The translations under genes were made by a program, and so were the position numbers. Shown one piece after another: positions 48,142 to 56,442 of a stretch of 64,000 nt of DNA. Each line of letters opens with the position of its first letter. Position 1 is the stretch's first letter. Below the pieces are notes generated by a model, which did no database searches, was not told the DNA's origin, and worked only from the letters and a program-made list of their open reading frames with translations. Origin of the DNA: Nocardia sp. CY41 (GTDB lineage: Bacteria; Actinomycetota; Actinomycetes; Mycobacteriales; Mycobacteriaceae); assembly GCF_009829325.1 (NCBI RefSeq), contig NZ_VUOS01000006.1:1-64000 (forward strand), given 5' to 3'.

Positions 48142-50145
48142 ATGGAGTGGTTGGCCCCGTTCGAGGTCTCGTTCGTGCAGCGGGCGTTGTGGGGCGGATT
48201 ACTCGTCTCGTGCCTGTGCGCGCTGGCGGGCACCTGGGTGGTGATGCGCGGCATGGCGTTTCTGAGCGACGCGATGGCGCACGGCATGCTGCCCGGAGTC
48301 GCGATCGCCGCGTTGCTCGGCGGAAACCTGTTGCTGGGCGCGGCCTTCAGCGCCGCGGCCATGGCGGCCGGAGTCTCGGTGCTCGGCCGCGGCACCAGGT
48401 TCGCCGCGGACACCGGTATCGGACTGTTGTTCGTCGGGATGTTGTCGGCAGGCGTGATCATCGTGTCGCGATCGCCCTCATTCGCGGTCGACCTGACCGG
48501 CTTCCTCTTCGGTGACGTCCTCGCCGTCGGCGAGCGGGACCTGTGGTACCTGGCGGCGGCTTCGGTGCTCGCGGCGGCGATCTCGCTGCTGGGCTACCGA
48601 GCGTTCGTCGCGCTCACCTTCGATCCGCGCACGGCGCACACCCTCGGCTTGCGGCCCCGAGTGGCGAACGTGGCGCTGATCGCTCTGGTGACCCTGGCGA
48701 TCGTCGCGTCGTTCCACATCGTCGGCACACTGCTGGTCTTCGGCCTGCTCATCGCCCCGCCCGCGGCGGCCGTCTACTGGGTGCACCGCATCCCGCTGAT
48801 CATGCTCACCGCGGCGGCGCTCGGCGCGCTGGCCACCTTCGCCGGGCTGTTGATCTCGTGGCACGCGCGTACCGCCGCGGGGGCGACCATCGCGGCGACC
48901 GCGGTCGCCTTGTTCTTCGTCTCGGCGCTGTCGTCCTGGCTCCGTGACCGGATCCGCTCCTCGCGGGTGACCCCGAAACCACTGGCGCTCGCACTGGTGC
49001 TCGCCGCGATCACGCCCCTGATCGGTTGCGGAACAGAGGAATCCGCGCCCGCCGAGCCCGCCCCCCACGGATACGTGGCGGGCGCGGAGGAGACCGACGA
49101 GGCGCAGCCGCGTCTCGTCGCCGCCGACACCGCGACCGGCGCCGTGCGGGTGATCGACCTCGTCACCGAGGACGTCCAGGATCTCGGCCGGATGGCAGGC
49201 GTCGACCGGGTGACCGCCGACGGGCGCTTCGCGTTCCTGTCCGCCCGCGACGGGGTGCGGATCGTGGACGCGGGCGCGTGGACGGTCGACCACGGCGACC
49301 ACGTGCACTACTACCGCGCATCCGCCCGGGATCTGGGCGAGGTCACCGGCGGCCCGATATCCGCCGTGCATGCCGACAGCGCGGTCACCGCAGTGGTTTT
49401 CGAAACAGGTGGCACCACACTGCTGGACCGGTCCGCGCTCGGCGCGGGGTCGCGGACGGAGCGTGGTGTGATCGCGGACGGAGCCGCCGTGCCGTACGCC
49501 GAGCGTCTGCTCGTGGCCGTGCCATCCGATGGGCGGATCGAGGTCCGCACCCGCGACGGCGCGCCCGCCGAGGTGCTCGCGCAGCCGTGCCCGCATACGC
49601 GTGGCTCGGCGGTGACCAGGCGAGGCGTCGTCTTCGGCTGCGCCGACGGTGCTTTGCTGGTGACGATGCGGAACGCGGTGTTCACCGGCGAGAAGATCCC
49701 CTACCCACAGGGCACCGCGGAAGGCGAGCGCGCGGTCGAGTTCTTCCATCGCCCCGGCAGCGCGACGCTGGTGGCCGCGGCCGGACGACGTGGCGTGTGG
49801 GTGCTCGACGTCAGGAGCAGGACCTGGACCATCGTGCCGACCGGCCCGGTGGTCGCGGCGAACACGGCGGGAGAGGGCGCCGCTCTGCTGACCCTCACCG
49901 CGGACGGCTTCCTACACGGCTACGACGTCGCGTCCGGCCGCGCGTCCGCCCCGGCACGCCCGCTCATCGCGCCGGTGCCCGAGGGCACGTCCCCGCCGCG
50001 GATCCTGGTCGACGAACACCGCGCCTACCTCAACGATCCAGCGGCGCGGGCGATCCACGAGATCGACTACACCGACAACCTGCGCACGGCGCGCACGTTC
50101 CGCCTCGACATCGCGCCCACATCGATCGCGGAGACCGGCCGATGA
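48142..50145 (+). CDS. aztB: Fusion of zinc ABC permease AztB and an AztD-like beta-propeller lipoprotein
   Basis: 667 aa. Residues 1 to about 270 are a Zn/Mn-type ABC permease with 7-8 membrane helices (VSFVQRALWGGLLVSCLCAL, RGMAFLSDAMAHGMLPGVAI, GTLLVFGLLIAPPAAA). At residue 276 the frame continues as VTPKPLALALVLAAITPLIG-CG, which looks like a complete lipoprotein signal peptide with lipobox LIGC, and then an AztD-like domain of about 360 residues with HGDHVHYYR and propeller-like strands. Residue 276 is a GTG codon (48967), so a separate lipoprotein could be started internally. AztD is the periplasmic zinc chaperone for AztC. Two genes may have merged by loss of a stop. Confidence 0.88.
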   Translation: MEWLAPFEVSFVQRALWGGLLVSCLCALAGTWVVMRGMAFLSDAMAHGMLPGVAIAALLGGNLLLGAAFSAAAMAAGVSVLGRGTRFAADTGIGLLFVGMLSAGVIIVSRSPSFAVDLTGFLFGDVLAVGERDLWYLAAASVLAAAISLLGYRAFVALTFDPRTAHTLGLRPRVANVALIALVTLAIVASFHIVGTLLVFGLLIAPPAAAVYWVHRIPLIMLTAAALGALATFAGLLISWHARTAAGATIAATAVALFFVSALSSWLRDRIRSSRVTPKPLALALVLAAITPLIGCGTEESAPAEPAPHGYVAGAEETDEAQPRLVAADTATGAVRVIDLVTEDVQDLGRMAGVDRVTADGRFAFLSARDGVRIVDAGAWTVDHGDHVHYYRASARDLGEVTGGPISAVHADSAVTAVVFETGGTTLLDRSALGAGSRTERGVIADGAAVPYAERLLVAVPSDGRIEVRTRDGAPAEVLAQPCPHTRGSAVTRRGVVFGCADGALLVTMRNAVFTGEKIPYPQGTAEGERAVEFFHRPGSATLVAAAGRRGVWVLDVRSRTWTIVPTGPVVAANTAGEGAALLTLTADGFLHGYDVASGRASAPARPLIAPVPEGTSPPRILVDEHRAYLNDPAARAIHEIDYTDNLRTARTFRLDIAPTSIAETGR

Positions 50146-51059
50146 GACCCGCTGCCCGATGGTTGGCGCCGGTCGTCGTCGCGCTGCTCGCGCTGACCGG
50201 ATGCTCGATCGCCGGCGCGCACCGCGACCGCGTCGTCGTCACCACCAACATCCTCGGCGACCTCACCCACGCCGTCGCGGGCGACGCGGTGGAGGTCACG
50301 GTGCTCATGCCGGCGAACGCGGACCCGCACTTCTTCGCCGTCTCCGCGCAGCAGGCGGCCGAGCTCGAACGCGCGAGCCTGATCGTCTACAACGGGCTCG
50401 GCCTCGAGGAGAGCGTGCTGCGCAATGTCGAGGCGGCCGAGCAGGCCGGGGTGGCGAGCGTATCCGTCGGCGCGGCGATCGACCCGATCAGCTATACGGC
50501 GGAGGATGCGGACGGGAGGCCGGATCCGCACTTCTGGACCGATCCGCGTCGCGTGCGCCGGGCGGTGGAGGTCATCCGGGACGGGATCGTCGACCGGGTC
50601 CCCGGCGTGGATGCCGCGGCCGTCCGCGCCGGAGCCGATCGCTACCTGGCCGAACTCGACCGGCTCGAGCGCTGGATGATCGAGCGGTTCGCCACCATCC
50701 CCGCCGAGCGGCGAAAGCTGGTCACCAACCACCACGTCTTCGGCTACTTGGCACGGCGATTCGGCTTCGAGGTGGTCGGCGCCGTGGTCCCGGGCGGGAC
50801 CACGCTCGCGTCACCGAGCCCGTCGGATCTCTCCGCCCTCGCCGGGACCATCCGGGCCGCCGGGGTGAGCGCGATCTTCGCCGACTCCTCGCAACCGGAC
50901 CGCTTGGCCCGCGTGCTGGCCGAGCAAGCCGGTGTGCGCGTGCAGGTCGTCTCCCTGTACTCCGAATCCCTCACCGAACCGGGCGGAGGTGCGGGCACCT
51001 ACCTGGAAATGATGCGGGCCAACACCGAGGCGATCGTGCGCGGCCTCACTGCCCCATAG
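50142..51059 (+). CDS. aztC: Zinc-binding lipoprotein AztC (cluster A-I substrate-binding protein)
   Basis: 305 aa; ATG overlaps the previous stop (ATGA). A lipoprotein signal peptide ends at LLALTGC (lipidated Cys about 20). Solute-binding fold with metal ligands in MPANADPHFFAVSAQQ (His), GRPDPHFWTDPRRVR (His), TNHHVFGYLARRFGF (His) and IFADSSQ (Asp), the His-His-His-Asp set of zinc-binding proteins. The long backbone helix is RYLAELDRLERWMIERFATI. The His-rich flexible loop of ZnuA is missing, as expected for AztC, which receives zinc from AztD. Confidence 0.92.
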   Translation: MRPAARWLAPVVVALLALTGCSIAGAHRDRVVVTTNILGDLTHAVAGDAVEVTVLMPANADPHFFAVSAQQAAELERASLIVYNGLGLEESVLRNVEAAEQAGVASVSVGAAIDPISYTAEDADGRPDPHFWTDPRRVRRAVEVIRDGIVDRVPGVDAAAVRAGADRYLAELDRLERWMIERFATIPAERRKLVTNHHVFGYLARRFGFEVVGAVVPGGTTLASPSPSDLSALAGTIRAAGVSAIFADSSQPDRLARVLAEQAGVRVQVVSLYSESLTEPGGGAGTYLEMMRANTEAIVRGLTAP

Positions 51060-51090
51060 CCCCAACCACCAACGAAAGACGGAGTCACCC

Positions 51091-52254
51091 ATGCCCGTTC
51101 GGTCACGAACCACGACATCGTCCGCTCTGATCGGCTTGCTGACCGTCGTGCTCGCCGGTTGCGGCGCCGACGCTTCCCCGGAACCGGAAGACCGGCGCGC
51201 ACCGATCGCCGATCCCGTCGCGATCACCTACGACGGCGGAATCCACGTACTGGACGGAAACAGTCTCGCACTCGCGGCCACGGTCGAGCTCGACGGCTTC
51301 AACCGGCTCAACCCCGCGGGCGACGACCGTCACCTCATCGTCTCGACCAAAGAGGGCTTCCGCGTCTTCGACGCCGCCACAGCCGAATTCACCGGCACCG
51401 ACTTCCCCGGACCCCACCCCGGGCACGTGGTCCGGCATGCCGGGCGAACGGTGCTGTTCAGTGACGGCACCGGCGAAGTCGTCGCGTTCGACTCCGCCGA
51501 TCTCGCCGACGGGCGGCCGCGGACCGCCACCTACCGCGCCGCCGCTGCGCACCACGGCGTCGCGATCGAACTCGCCGGCGGCGACCTCGTCCTCACGCTC
51601 GGCGCCGAGGAGAAGCGGACCGGGATCGTGGTGCTCGACAAGAACCGCGCCGAGAAGGCGCGCAACGAGGACTGCCCCGGCGTGCACGGGGAGGCGACGG
51701 CCGCGGGCGAGGCCGTGGTGATCGGCTGCGAGAACGGCGTGCTGATCTACCGCAACGGCGTCATCGGCAAGGTGACCAGCCCGACCGAGTACGGCCGGAT
51801 CGGCAACCAGGCGGGCAGCGAAGCCTCGCCCGTCGTCCTCGGTGACTACAAGCAGGACAAAGACGCCGAACTCGAACGTCCGCAACGCGTCTCGCTGATC
51901 GACACGGTCACCGGGGCATTGCGCCTGGTCGATCTGGGTACCAGCTACACCTTCCGTTCGCTGGCTCGCGGCCCGCACGGCGAAGCGCTGGTCCTGGGCA
52001 CCGACGGCCGCATCCACGTGATCGATCCCGTCGCGGGCGCCGTCGTGCGCACCATTCCGGTCACGGGCCCCTGGCAAGAGCCGCTGGAATGGCAGAAGCC
52101 GCGTCCCGCGCTGTTCGTCCGCGGCGGCACCGCCTACGTCTCGGATCCCGCCGCGAAGCAGATCCACCGCGTCGACCTGGCCACCGGGGCGAAGACGGCG
52201 AGCGTCACGCTGCCGAACACACCGAACGAAGTGAGCGGCGTGGTCGGGCACTGA
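51091..52254 (+). CDS. aztD: Zinc metallochaperone AztD-like lipoprotein
   Basis: 387 aa, ATG with GGAG 9 nt upstream. Signal peptide with lipobox (LLTVVLAGC). The rest reads as a beta-propeller with repeated VLD/VFD-type strands: AITYDGGIHVLDGNSLALAA, HLIVSTKEGFRVFDAATAEF, HPGHVVRHAGRTVLFSDG, GIVVLDKNRAEKARNEDCPG and GTDGRIHVIDPVAGAVVR. His residues cluster in FPGPHPGHVVRHAG and AAAHHGVAIE, likely zinc sites. AztD hands zinc to AztC in the characterised Paracoccus system. This is the second AztD-like protein of the locus, the first being fused to AztB. Confidence 0.9.
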   Translation: MPVRSRTTTSSALIGLLTVVLAGCGADASPEPEDRRAPIADPVAITYDGGIHVLDGNSLALAATVELDGFNRLNPAGDDRHLIVSTKEGFRVFDAATAEFTGTDFPGPHPGHVVRHAGRTVLFSDGTGEVVAFDSADLADGRPRTATYRAAAAHHGVAIELAGGDLVLTLGAEEKRTGIVVLDKNRAEKARNEDCPGVHGEATAAGEAVVIGCENGVLIYRNGVIGKVTSPTEYGRIGNQAGSEASPVVLGDYKQDKDAELERPQRVSLIDTVTGALRLVDLGTSYTFRSLARGPHGEALVLGTDGRIHVIDPVAGAVVRTIPVTGPWQEPLEWQKPRPALFVRGGTAYVSDPAAKQIHRVDLATGAKTASVTLPNTPNEVSGVVGH

Positions 52255-52326
52255 CCCCGGGCTCTCGTGGGTGGGGACGCAGGATAATCGCCATGGCCTG
52301 CTGGGTGTTCACCTGAAAGGACGCGT

Positions 52327-53235
52327 ATGACATCGCCGCCGTCTACATTCGGTCGTCGTGTGCTGCTGACCGCGGCGGCATTCATACCGCTGGCCGGGTG
52401 CGCTACGGAAGAGTCGTCGTCCTCCTCCGCTCCCACAGTGCAGGCGGCGGAGCGCCACGATCGATTGATCGAGCTGGAAGGAAAGTTCGACGCCCGCCTG
52501 GGCGTCTACGCCCGCGCCACCGGGACGGGCGCCACCATCGCCCACCGCGCGGACGAACGATTCGCGTTCTGCTCGACATTCAAGGGCCTGGCCGCGGCGG
52601 CGGTATTGCAGCGCAATCCGCTGTCGCACTTGGATACCGTCGTCACCTATACCAGGGACGACCTGCTGAAGAACGCCTCCGTCACGCCGCGTCACCTGGA
52701 TACGGGTATGACGATCCGGCAACTGTGCGACGCCGCGATCCGCTACAGCGACGGCACCGCGGGCAACCTCCTGCTCCGCGATCTCGGTGGCCCCGCCGAA
52801 TTGACGGCGTACGCGCGGAGTCTGGGCGACACGGTCACCCGGATGGACCGGATCGAGCCCGCGATCACCGAAGCCACCCCGGGCGATCCGCGCGACACGA
52901 CTTCGCCGAGAGCCTTCGGCGAGCTGTACCACCGCATCGTGGTGGGCGACGCGCTGCCACCGGACAAACGCGACTTCCTGCGCGACCTGATGGAACGCAA
53001 CGCGACCCCGGCCGGAGCCCAGCGGATCCGGGCCGGCACACCGCAGGGCTGGACGGTGGCCGACAAGACCGGGACCGGTGACTACGGCACGCTCAACGAC
53101 ATCGCGATCGTGTGGCCCCTGGCTTCCCCGCCACTCGTCGTCGCCGTCATGTCCAGCAAGGCCGCCCGGGACGCCTCGTACGATCAAGGCCTGCTCGCCG
53201 AGGCCGCCGCGTACGTCGTGGACACTCTCACCTAG
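52327..53235 (+). CDS. bla: Class A beta-lactamase with a substituted Asn170 position
   Basis: 302 aa, ATG with AAAGGA upstream. Lipoprotein signal FGRRVLLTAAAFIPLAGC with lipobox Cys25. Class A motifs are all found: STFK (nucleophile Ser83, Lys86), SDG (141-143, as in M. tuberculosis BlaC), Glu177 in RIEPAITEATPGDPRD and KTGTGDYG (Lys246). The omega loop reads EPAIT where the family has EPELN, so the Asn170 that holds the deacylation water is Thr181 here. Hydrolysis of penicillins is expected, with altered turnover possible. Monocistronic; follows aztD by 72 nt. Confidence 0.92.
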   Translation: MTSPPSTFGRRVLLTAAAFIPLAGCATEESSSSSAPTVQAAERHDRLIELEGKFDARLGVYARATGTGATIAHRADERFAFCSTFKGLAAAAVLQRNPLSHLDTVVTYTRDDLLKNASVTPRHLDTGMTIRQLCDAAIRYSDGTAGNLLLRDLGGPAELTAYARSLGDTVTRMDRIEPAITEATPGDPRDTTSPRAFGELYHRIVVGDALPPDKRDFLRDLMERNATPAGAQRIRAGTPQGWTVADKTGTGDYGTLNDIAIVWPLASPPLVVAVMSSKAARDASYDQGLLAEAAAYVVDTLT

Positions 53236-53397
53236 CGGGCCGCCGCGATTCCCGACCGAAAACGGGAGGCATGTCTTGTCCGCGGCCGTCGTCACGGCGG
53301 CGGGAAACCGGTTGCGTTGCAGGCTCATCGCCAGAAACCCGCTGCAACACGAGCCGGACGTCCCCAAGGCCGAGTGGTTCACCGAGGGCGGTGATTC

Positions 53398-53658
53398 ATG
53401 GAGGCACTGTGTTCGATCGGACCCAGCGGGTTCGCGCGATATGCCCGGCTGTTCCACCCGGTCGAACCCGGCGACGATCCGTTCGATCCCGGCATTTTGC
53501 TGGATTTCGAGGGCGACCTCGGCGTCGAGGCGCTGCGGCGGCTGACCGGTATCGCGGGCAGCGCCGCGCTGATCGAGGCGTTGCCGGCGGACACATCACT
53601 GGACGTCGAGGAGACCCTGTCGTCGAGCGACCTGCCGTATCGGCGAGACCGAGCGTGA
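53398..53658 (+). CDS. Short hypothetical protein, possibly a fragment
   Basis: 86 aa. The start of the protein (GPSGFARYARLFHPVEPGDD) recalls the opening of a longer actinobacterial family with FARYxRVFHP, but the body of that family is missing; the C-terminus (TSLDVEETLSSSDLPYRRDR) looks arbitrary. There is no clear ribosome binding site. It could be a remnant rather than a working gene. Confidence 0.4.
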   Translation: MEALCSIGPSGFARYARLFHPVEPGDDPFDPGILLDFEGDLGVEALRRLTGIAGSAALIEALPADTSLDVEETLSSSDLPYRRDRA

Positions 53659-53716
53659 CCTCTCCGTAGCGCGAAGGGAAGGATCCCCGACCGGACCACC
53701 GCTACGGTGGGATGAC

Positions 53717-55555
53717 ATGGACACTGCTGTGCTCGCCGTGCCGGAGCCCGCACGCGTCCCTCGATCCGCGGCGACGAGGGGCCGGCTCCGGCGGATCTCG
53801 AACGCACAGCCGGTGGTCGTGGCGGCCGGTTGCCTGCTCGTGCTGCAGCTGGCGATCCGCTGGTGGGTGGCCGACAGCGGCTACTTCTATTGGGACGATT
53901 TCATCCTGGTAGGCCGCGCGGCCCGATTCGGTCTGTGGTCGACGGACCTGCTGTTGTACGACCACGACGGCCACTTCATGCCGCTGGCCTTCGCGACCGC
54001 CTGGGCGGTGAACGCGGTGGCGCCACTGGTCTGGGCGGGCCCGGTGGTGGTGCTGCTGCTCCTGCAACTGGCGGCGTCGGTCGCCGTGGTGCGCATGCTG
54101 CTGCTCCTCGCCGGCCCGCGCTGGCCCCTCTTGTTTCCGCTGGTCTTCTACCTGTTCTGCCCTCTGACGATCCCGGCTTTCGCCTGGTGGGCCGCCGCGC
54201 TGAACGCATTGCCGCTGCAGTTCGCCCTCGCCTGGGTGATCGGCGACGCGGTGCTGCTGGTCCGGACCGGGCGGCGCCGGTACGCGCTGTCCGGGATCGC
54301 GGTGTCGGCGGTGGCGCTGCTCTTCTTCGAGAAGTCCGCGGTCGTGCCGTTCGTCGCGTTCGCCGTCACGGCGCTGGCCCGCCATGTCGACGGCGGCGCG
54401 GCCCCGATTCGCGTGGTGGCGCGGCGGGGCGCGGCGCTGTGGGCCGGGTCGGGCGTGGTCCTGGCCTGCTGGTCGATCGCCTATCTCGTGGTGGTCGACG
54501 GCCCCGGCTTGCCCGACCGGTGGGACGAGTTGCGTGACCTGCTGCCCGGCGCCGCATCGCTGGGAATCGCGCCTGCCCTGTTCGGCGGGCCGTGGGTGTG
54601 GGAGCGGTGGCTACCGTCCACGCCGTGGGCGGATCCGCCGGGGTGGGCGGTGGTAGCGGCCTGGCCGGCGCTGATCGCGGTCGTGCTGGCGACAATGCGC
54701 GCCCGGCAGCGGATAGCTGCGGTCTGGCTGACGGCCGCGGCCTATGTTCTGATCGCGCAGCTGGCCGTGGCGCTGGCCCGCGGCGGACCGAACACCGCGG
54801 GGGAGCTGATGCAGTCGCTGCGCTATTTCGCCGACACAGCGGTGGTACTGGCGGCCGCGGGGGCGCTCGTGCTGCGAGCCCGTCCCCGGCCGTCCCGGGG
54901 ACCGACGGTCGCGGGCCGGCCCGCGACGGCCACGGTGACGGTGGTGTTCGTCGTCAGCAGTCTCTGGTCCACCTGCACGTTCGTGCGATCGTGGCGCGCC
55001 GGCCCGACCGAGTCCTACATCACCACCGTGAAATCGGGCTTGAACGCGTGGGACGGCGCGCCCCTGCTCGAGCAGGAAGTGCCGTGGAATGTGCTGAATC
55101 CTCTGGCCTATCCGCAGAATCTGACCAAGAACGTGCTGGCGCCCGTGGCCGCCCCCGGCACGTTCGCGGACTCGACACCGCACCTGCGGATGATCACCGA
55201 CAGCGGCGCGATCGTCGACGCGGCGGTCTGGTGGAACCGGATCATCCTGCCCGGACCGGAGCCCGGCTGCGGGCACCGCATCCACGGCTCCGCCCCGGCG
55301 CGCCTGCCGCTCGACGGCCCGATGCTCGAGAACAAATGGACGGCGCAACTCAACTACCTCGCCGGCCGCGACGGCCGGATCGCCGTGGCGCTGGAACACG
55401 GCGAAGCGGTCACGGCGCCGGTCCGGAAAGGCCCGAACACCGTGTTCGTTCGCCTCATAGGCAGCGGGTCCGCACTCCGGATCGCCGCCACCACACCGGA
55501 CTTGAACCTGTGCGTCGGCGTCGGACCGGTCGGTGTCGCCTCCTACGACAACTGA
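53717..55555 (+). CDS. Polytopic membrane protein, GT-C-like, unknown function
   Basis: 612 aa. About 10-11 transmembrane helices from residue 30 to 420 (for example VVVAAGCLLVLQLAIRWWVA, PVVVLLLLQLAASVAVVRML, LFPLVFYLFCPLTIPAFAWW) and an extracytoplasmic C-terminal domain of about 190 residues with a Cys pair (PGCGH, LNLCVGVG). The first loop contains SGYFYWDDFILVGRAARFG; an acidic pair after the first helix is typical of GT-C glycosyltransferases that use polyprenyl-phosphate sugars. The family is not certain. No neighbouring polysaccharide genes support the assignment. Confidence 0.7.
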   Translation: MDTAVLAVPEPARVPRSAATRGRLRRISNAQPVVVAAGCLLVLQLAIRWWVADSGYFYWDDFILVGRAARFGLWSTDLLLYDHDGHFMPLAFATAWAVNAVAPLVWAGPVVVLLLLQLAASVAVVRMLLLLAGPRWPLLFPLVFYLFCPLTIPAFAWWAAALNALPLQFALAWVIGDAVLLVRTGRRRYALSGIAVSAVALLFFEKSAVVPFVAFAVTALARHVDGGAAPIRVVARRGAALWAGSGVVLACWSIAYLVVVDGPGLPDRWDELRDLLPGAASLGIAPALFGGPWVWERWLPSTPWADPPGWAVVAAWPALIAVVLATMRARQRIAAVWLTAAAYVLIAQLAVALARGGPNTAGELMQSLRYFADTAVVLAAAGALVLRARPRPSRGPTVAGRPATATVTVVFVVSSLWSTCTFVRSWRAGPTESYITTVKSGLNAWDGAPLLEQEVPWNVLNPLAYPQNLTKNVLAPVAAPGTFADSTPHLRMITDSGAIVDAAVWWNRIILPGPEPGCGHRIHGSAPARLPLDGPMLENKWTAQLNYLAGRDGRIAVALEHGEAVTAPVRKGPNTVFVRLIGSGSALRIAATTPDLNLCVGVGPVGVASYDN

Positions 55556-55739
55556 ACCGCCACACCTTTTCCGGTGCCGCGCGATTGTCCGGCCGCCGCG
55601 CGACCCACTTCACGTGCTCCTGAGTCCCGATAGCGCGGGGCGGGGCTGCGGTTTGCGCCTGACGCGCGGGCGATATCTGATTCCTTCACGGTCCTGAAGA
55701 TTTCCTCACTCGGAATTGACGACTATTTCGTCGTAGTTG

Positions 55740-56231
55740 ATGATTTCATCTAATATCGTTCCTGGCCCGTTACTGCAACACCTACGCGGCGGGACTGTTC
55801 CTATGATGGTCACCGGCATGACGCAGCGCTACCCGAACATCCGGTTCCAGCTGGCGCACGCGGGTGGGACGCTGCCGTTCCTGTCCCACCGCGTCAGCGT
55901 GGCCGCGCAAACGGTGATCGGCGAACTGTGGCCTGCGGACCTGCCCCGGCCGTCGATCCTCGACACGCAACGCCAGATCGCGAACTTCTACTACGACACC
56001 GCGCTCAGCGGATCGGCCGCGGCGATGGCGGGCGTGCTCGCGGTCAGCTCCCGCGACCACGTCGTCTTCGGTTCGGACTGGCCGTTCAGCGCGCTCACCC
56101 TGCCCCAATCGGGCACCCACGATCCGGCTCCCGGGCTCAGCGGCGTCTTCGACGCCGATCAGCGGATGGAGGTCGAACGGATCAACCCGCTGCGGCAGTT
56201 GCCCCGGCCGGCCGCGGCGGTCGACGCGTGA
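55740..56231 (+). pseudogene. Truncated amidohydrolase-2 family gene (C-terminal half)
   Basis: About 163 residues from an ATG at 55740. QRYPNIRFQLAHAGGTLPFL, QRQIANFYYDTALSGSAAAM and SSRDHVVFGSDWPFSALTL are the second half of an ACMSD-like metal-dependent amidohydrolase or decarboxylase (usually 300-340 aa). The N-terminal half with the first metal-binding HxH and its barrel strands is absent, and the 180 bp upstream show no trace of it. So this is a decayed gene rather than an active enzyme. Confidence 0.75.
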
Positions 56232-56416
56232 GCGGCCGTCGCCGCACGCCATCGGGCGGGCCTGCGGCCGCCCGGCGAAACTCCGCACCGCGATCCCGGA
56301 TGCTCGCGCTGCTGGGGCTGGTCATCGGGTTGTGCTCCGGTGCGGCGGTGACGGCCTTCTACGACCGGAAAGCGTTGGCGCGCACGGCGGATCGCGGCCA
56401 GGTCGCCGCGACGTGA
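56228..56416 (+). CDS. Small single-pass membrane protein
   Basis: 62 aa from a GTG overlapping the preceding stop (GTGA). Basic N-terminus (GRRRTPSGGPAAARRNSAPR), one membrane helix (MLALLGLVIGLCSGAAVTAF) and a short charged tail (YDRKALARTADRGQVAAT). Inside-out topology is expected from the charges. It could have been coupled to the amidohydrolase gene before that decayed. Function unknown; its reality as a gene is moderately supported. Confidence 0.5.
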   Translation: MSGRRRTPSGGPAAARRNSAPRSRMLALLGLVIGLCSGAAVTAFYDRKALARTADRGQVAAT

Positions 56417-56442
56417 TCCGCCGGCGCGCTCACGGCGCTCGC

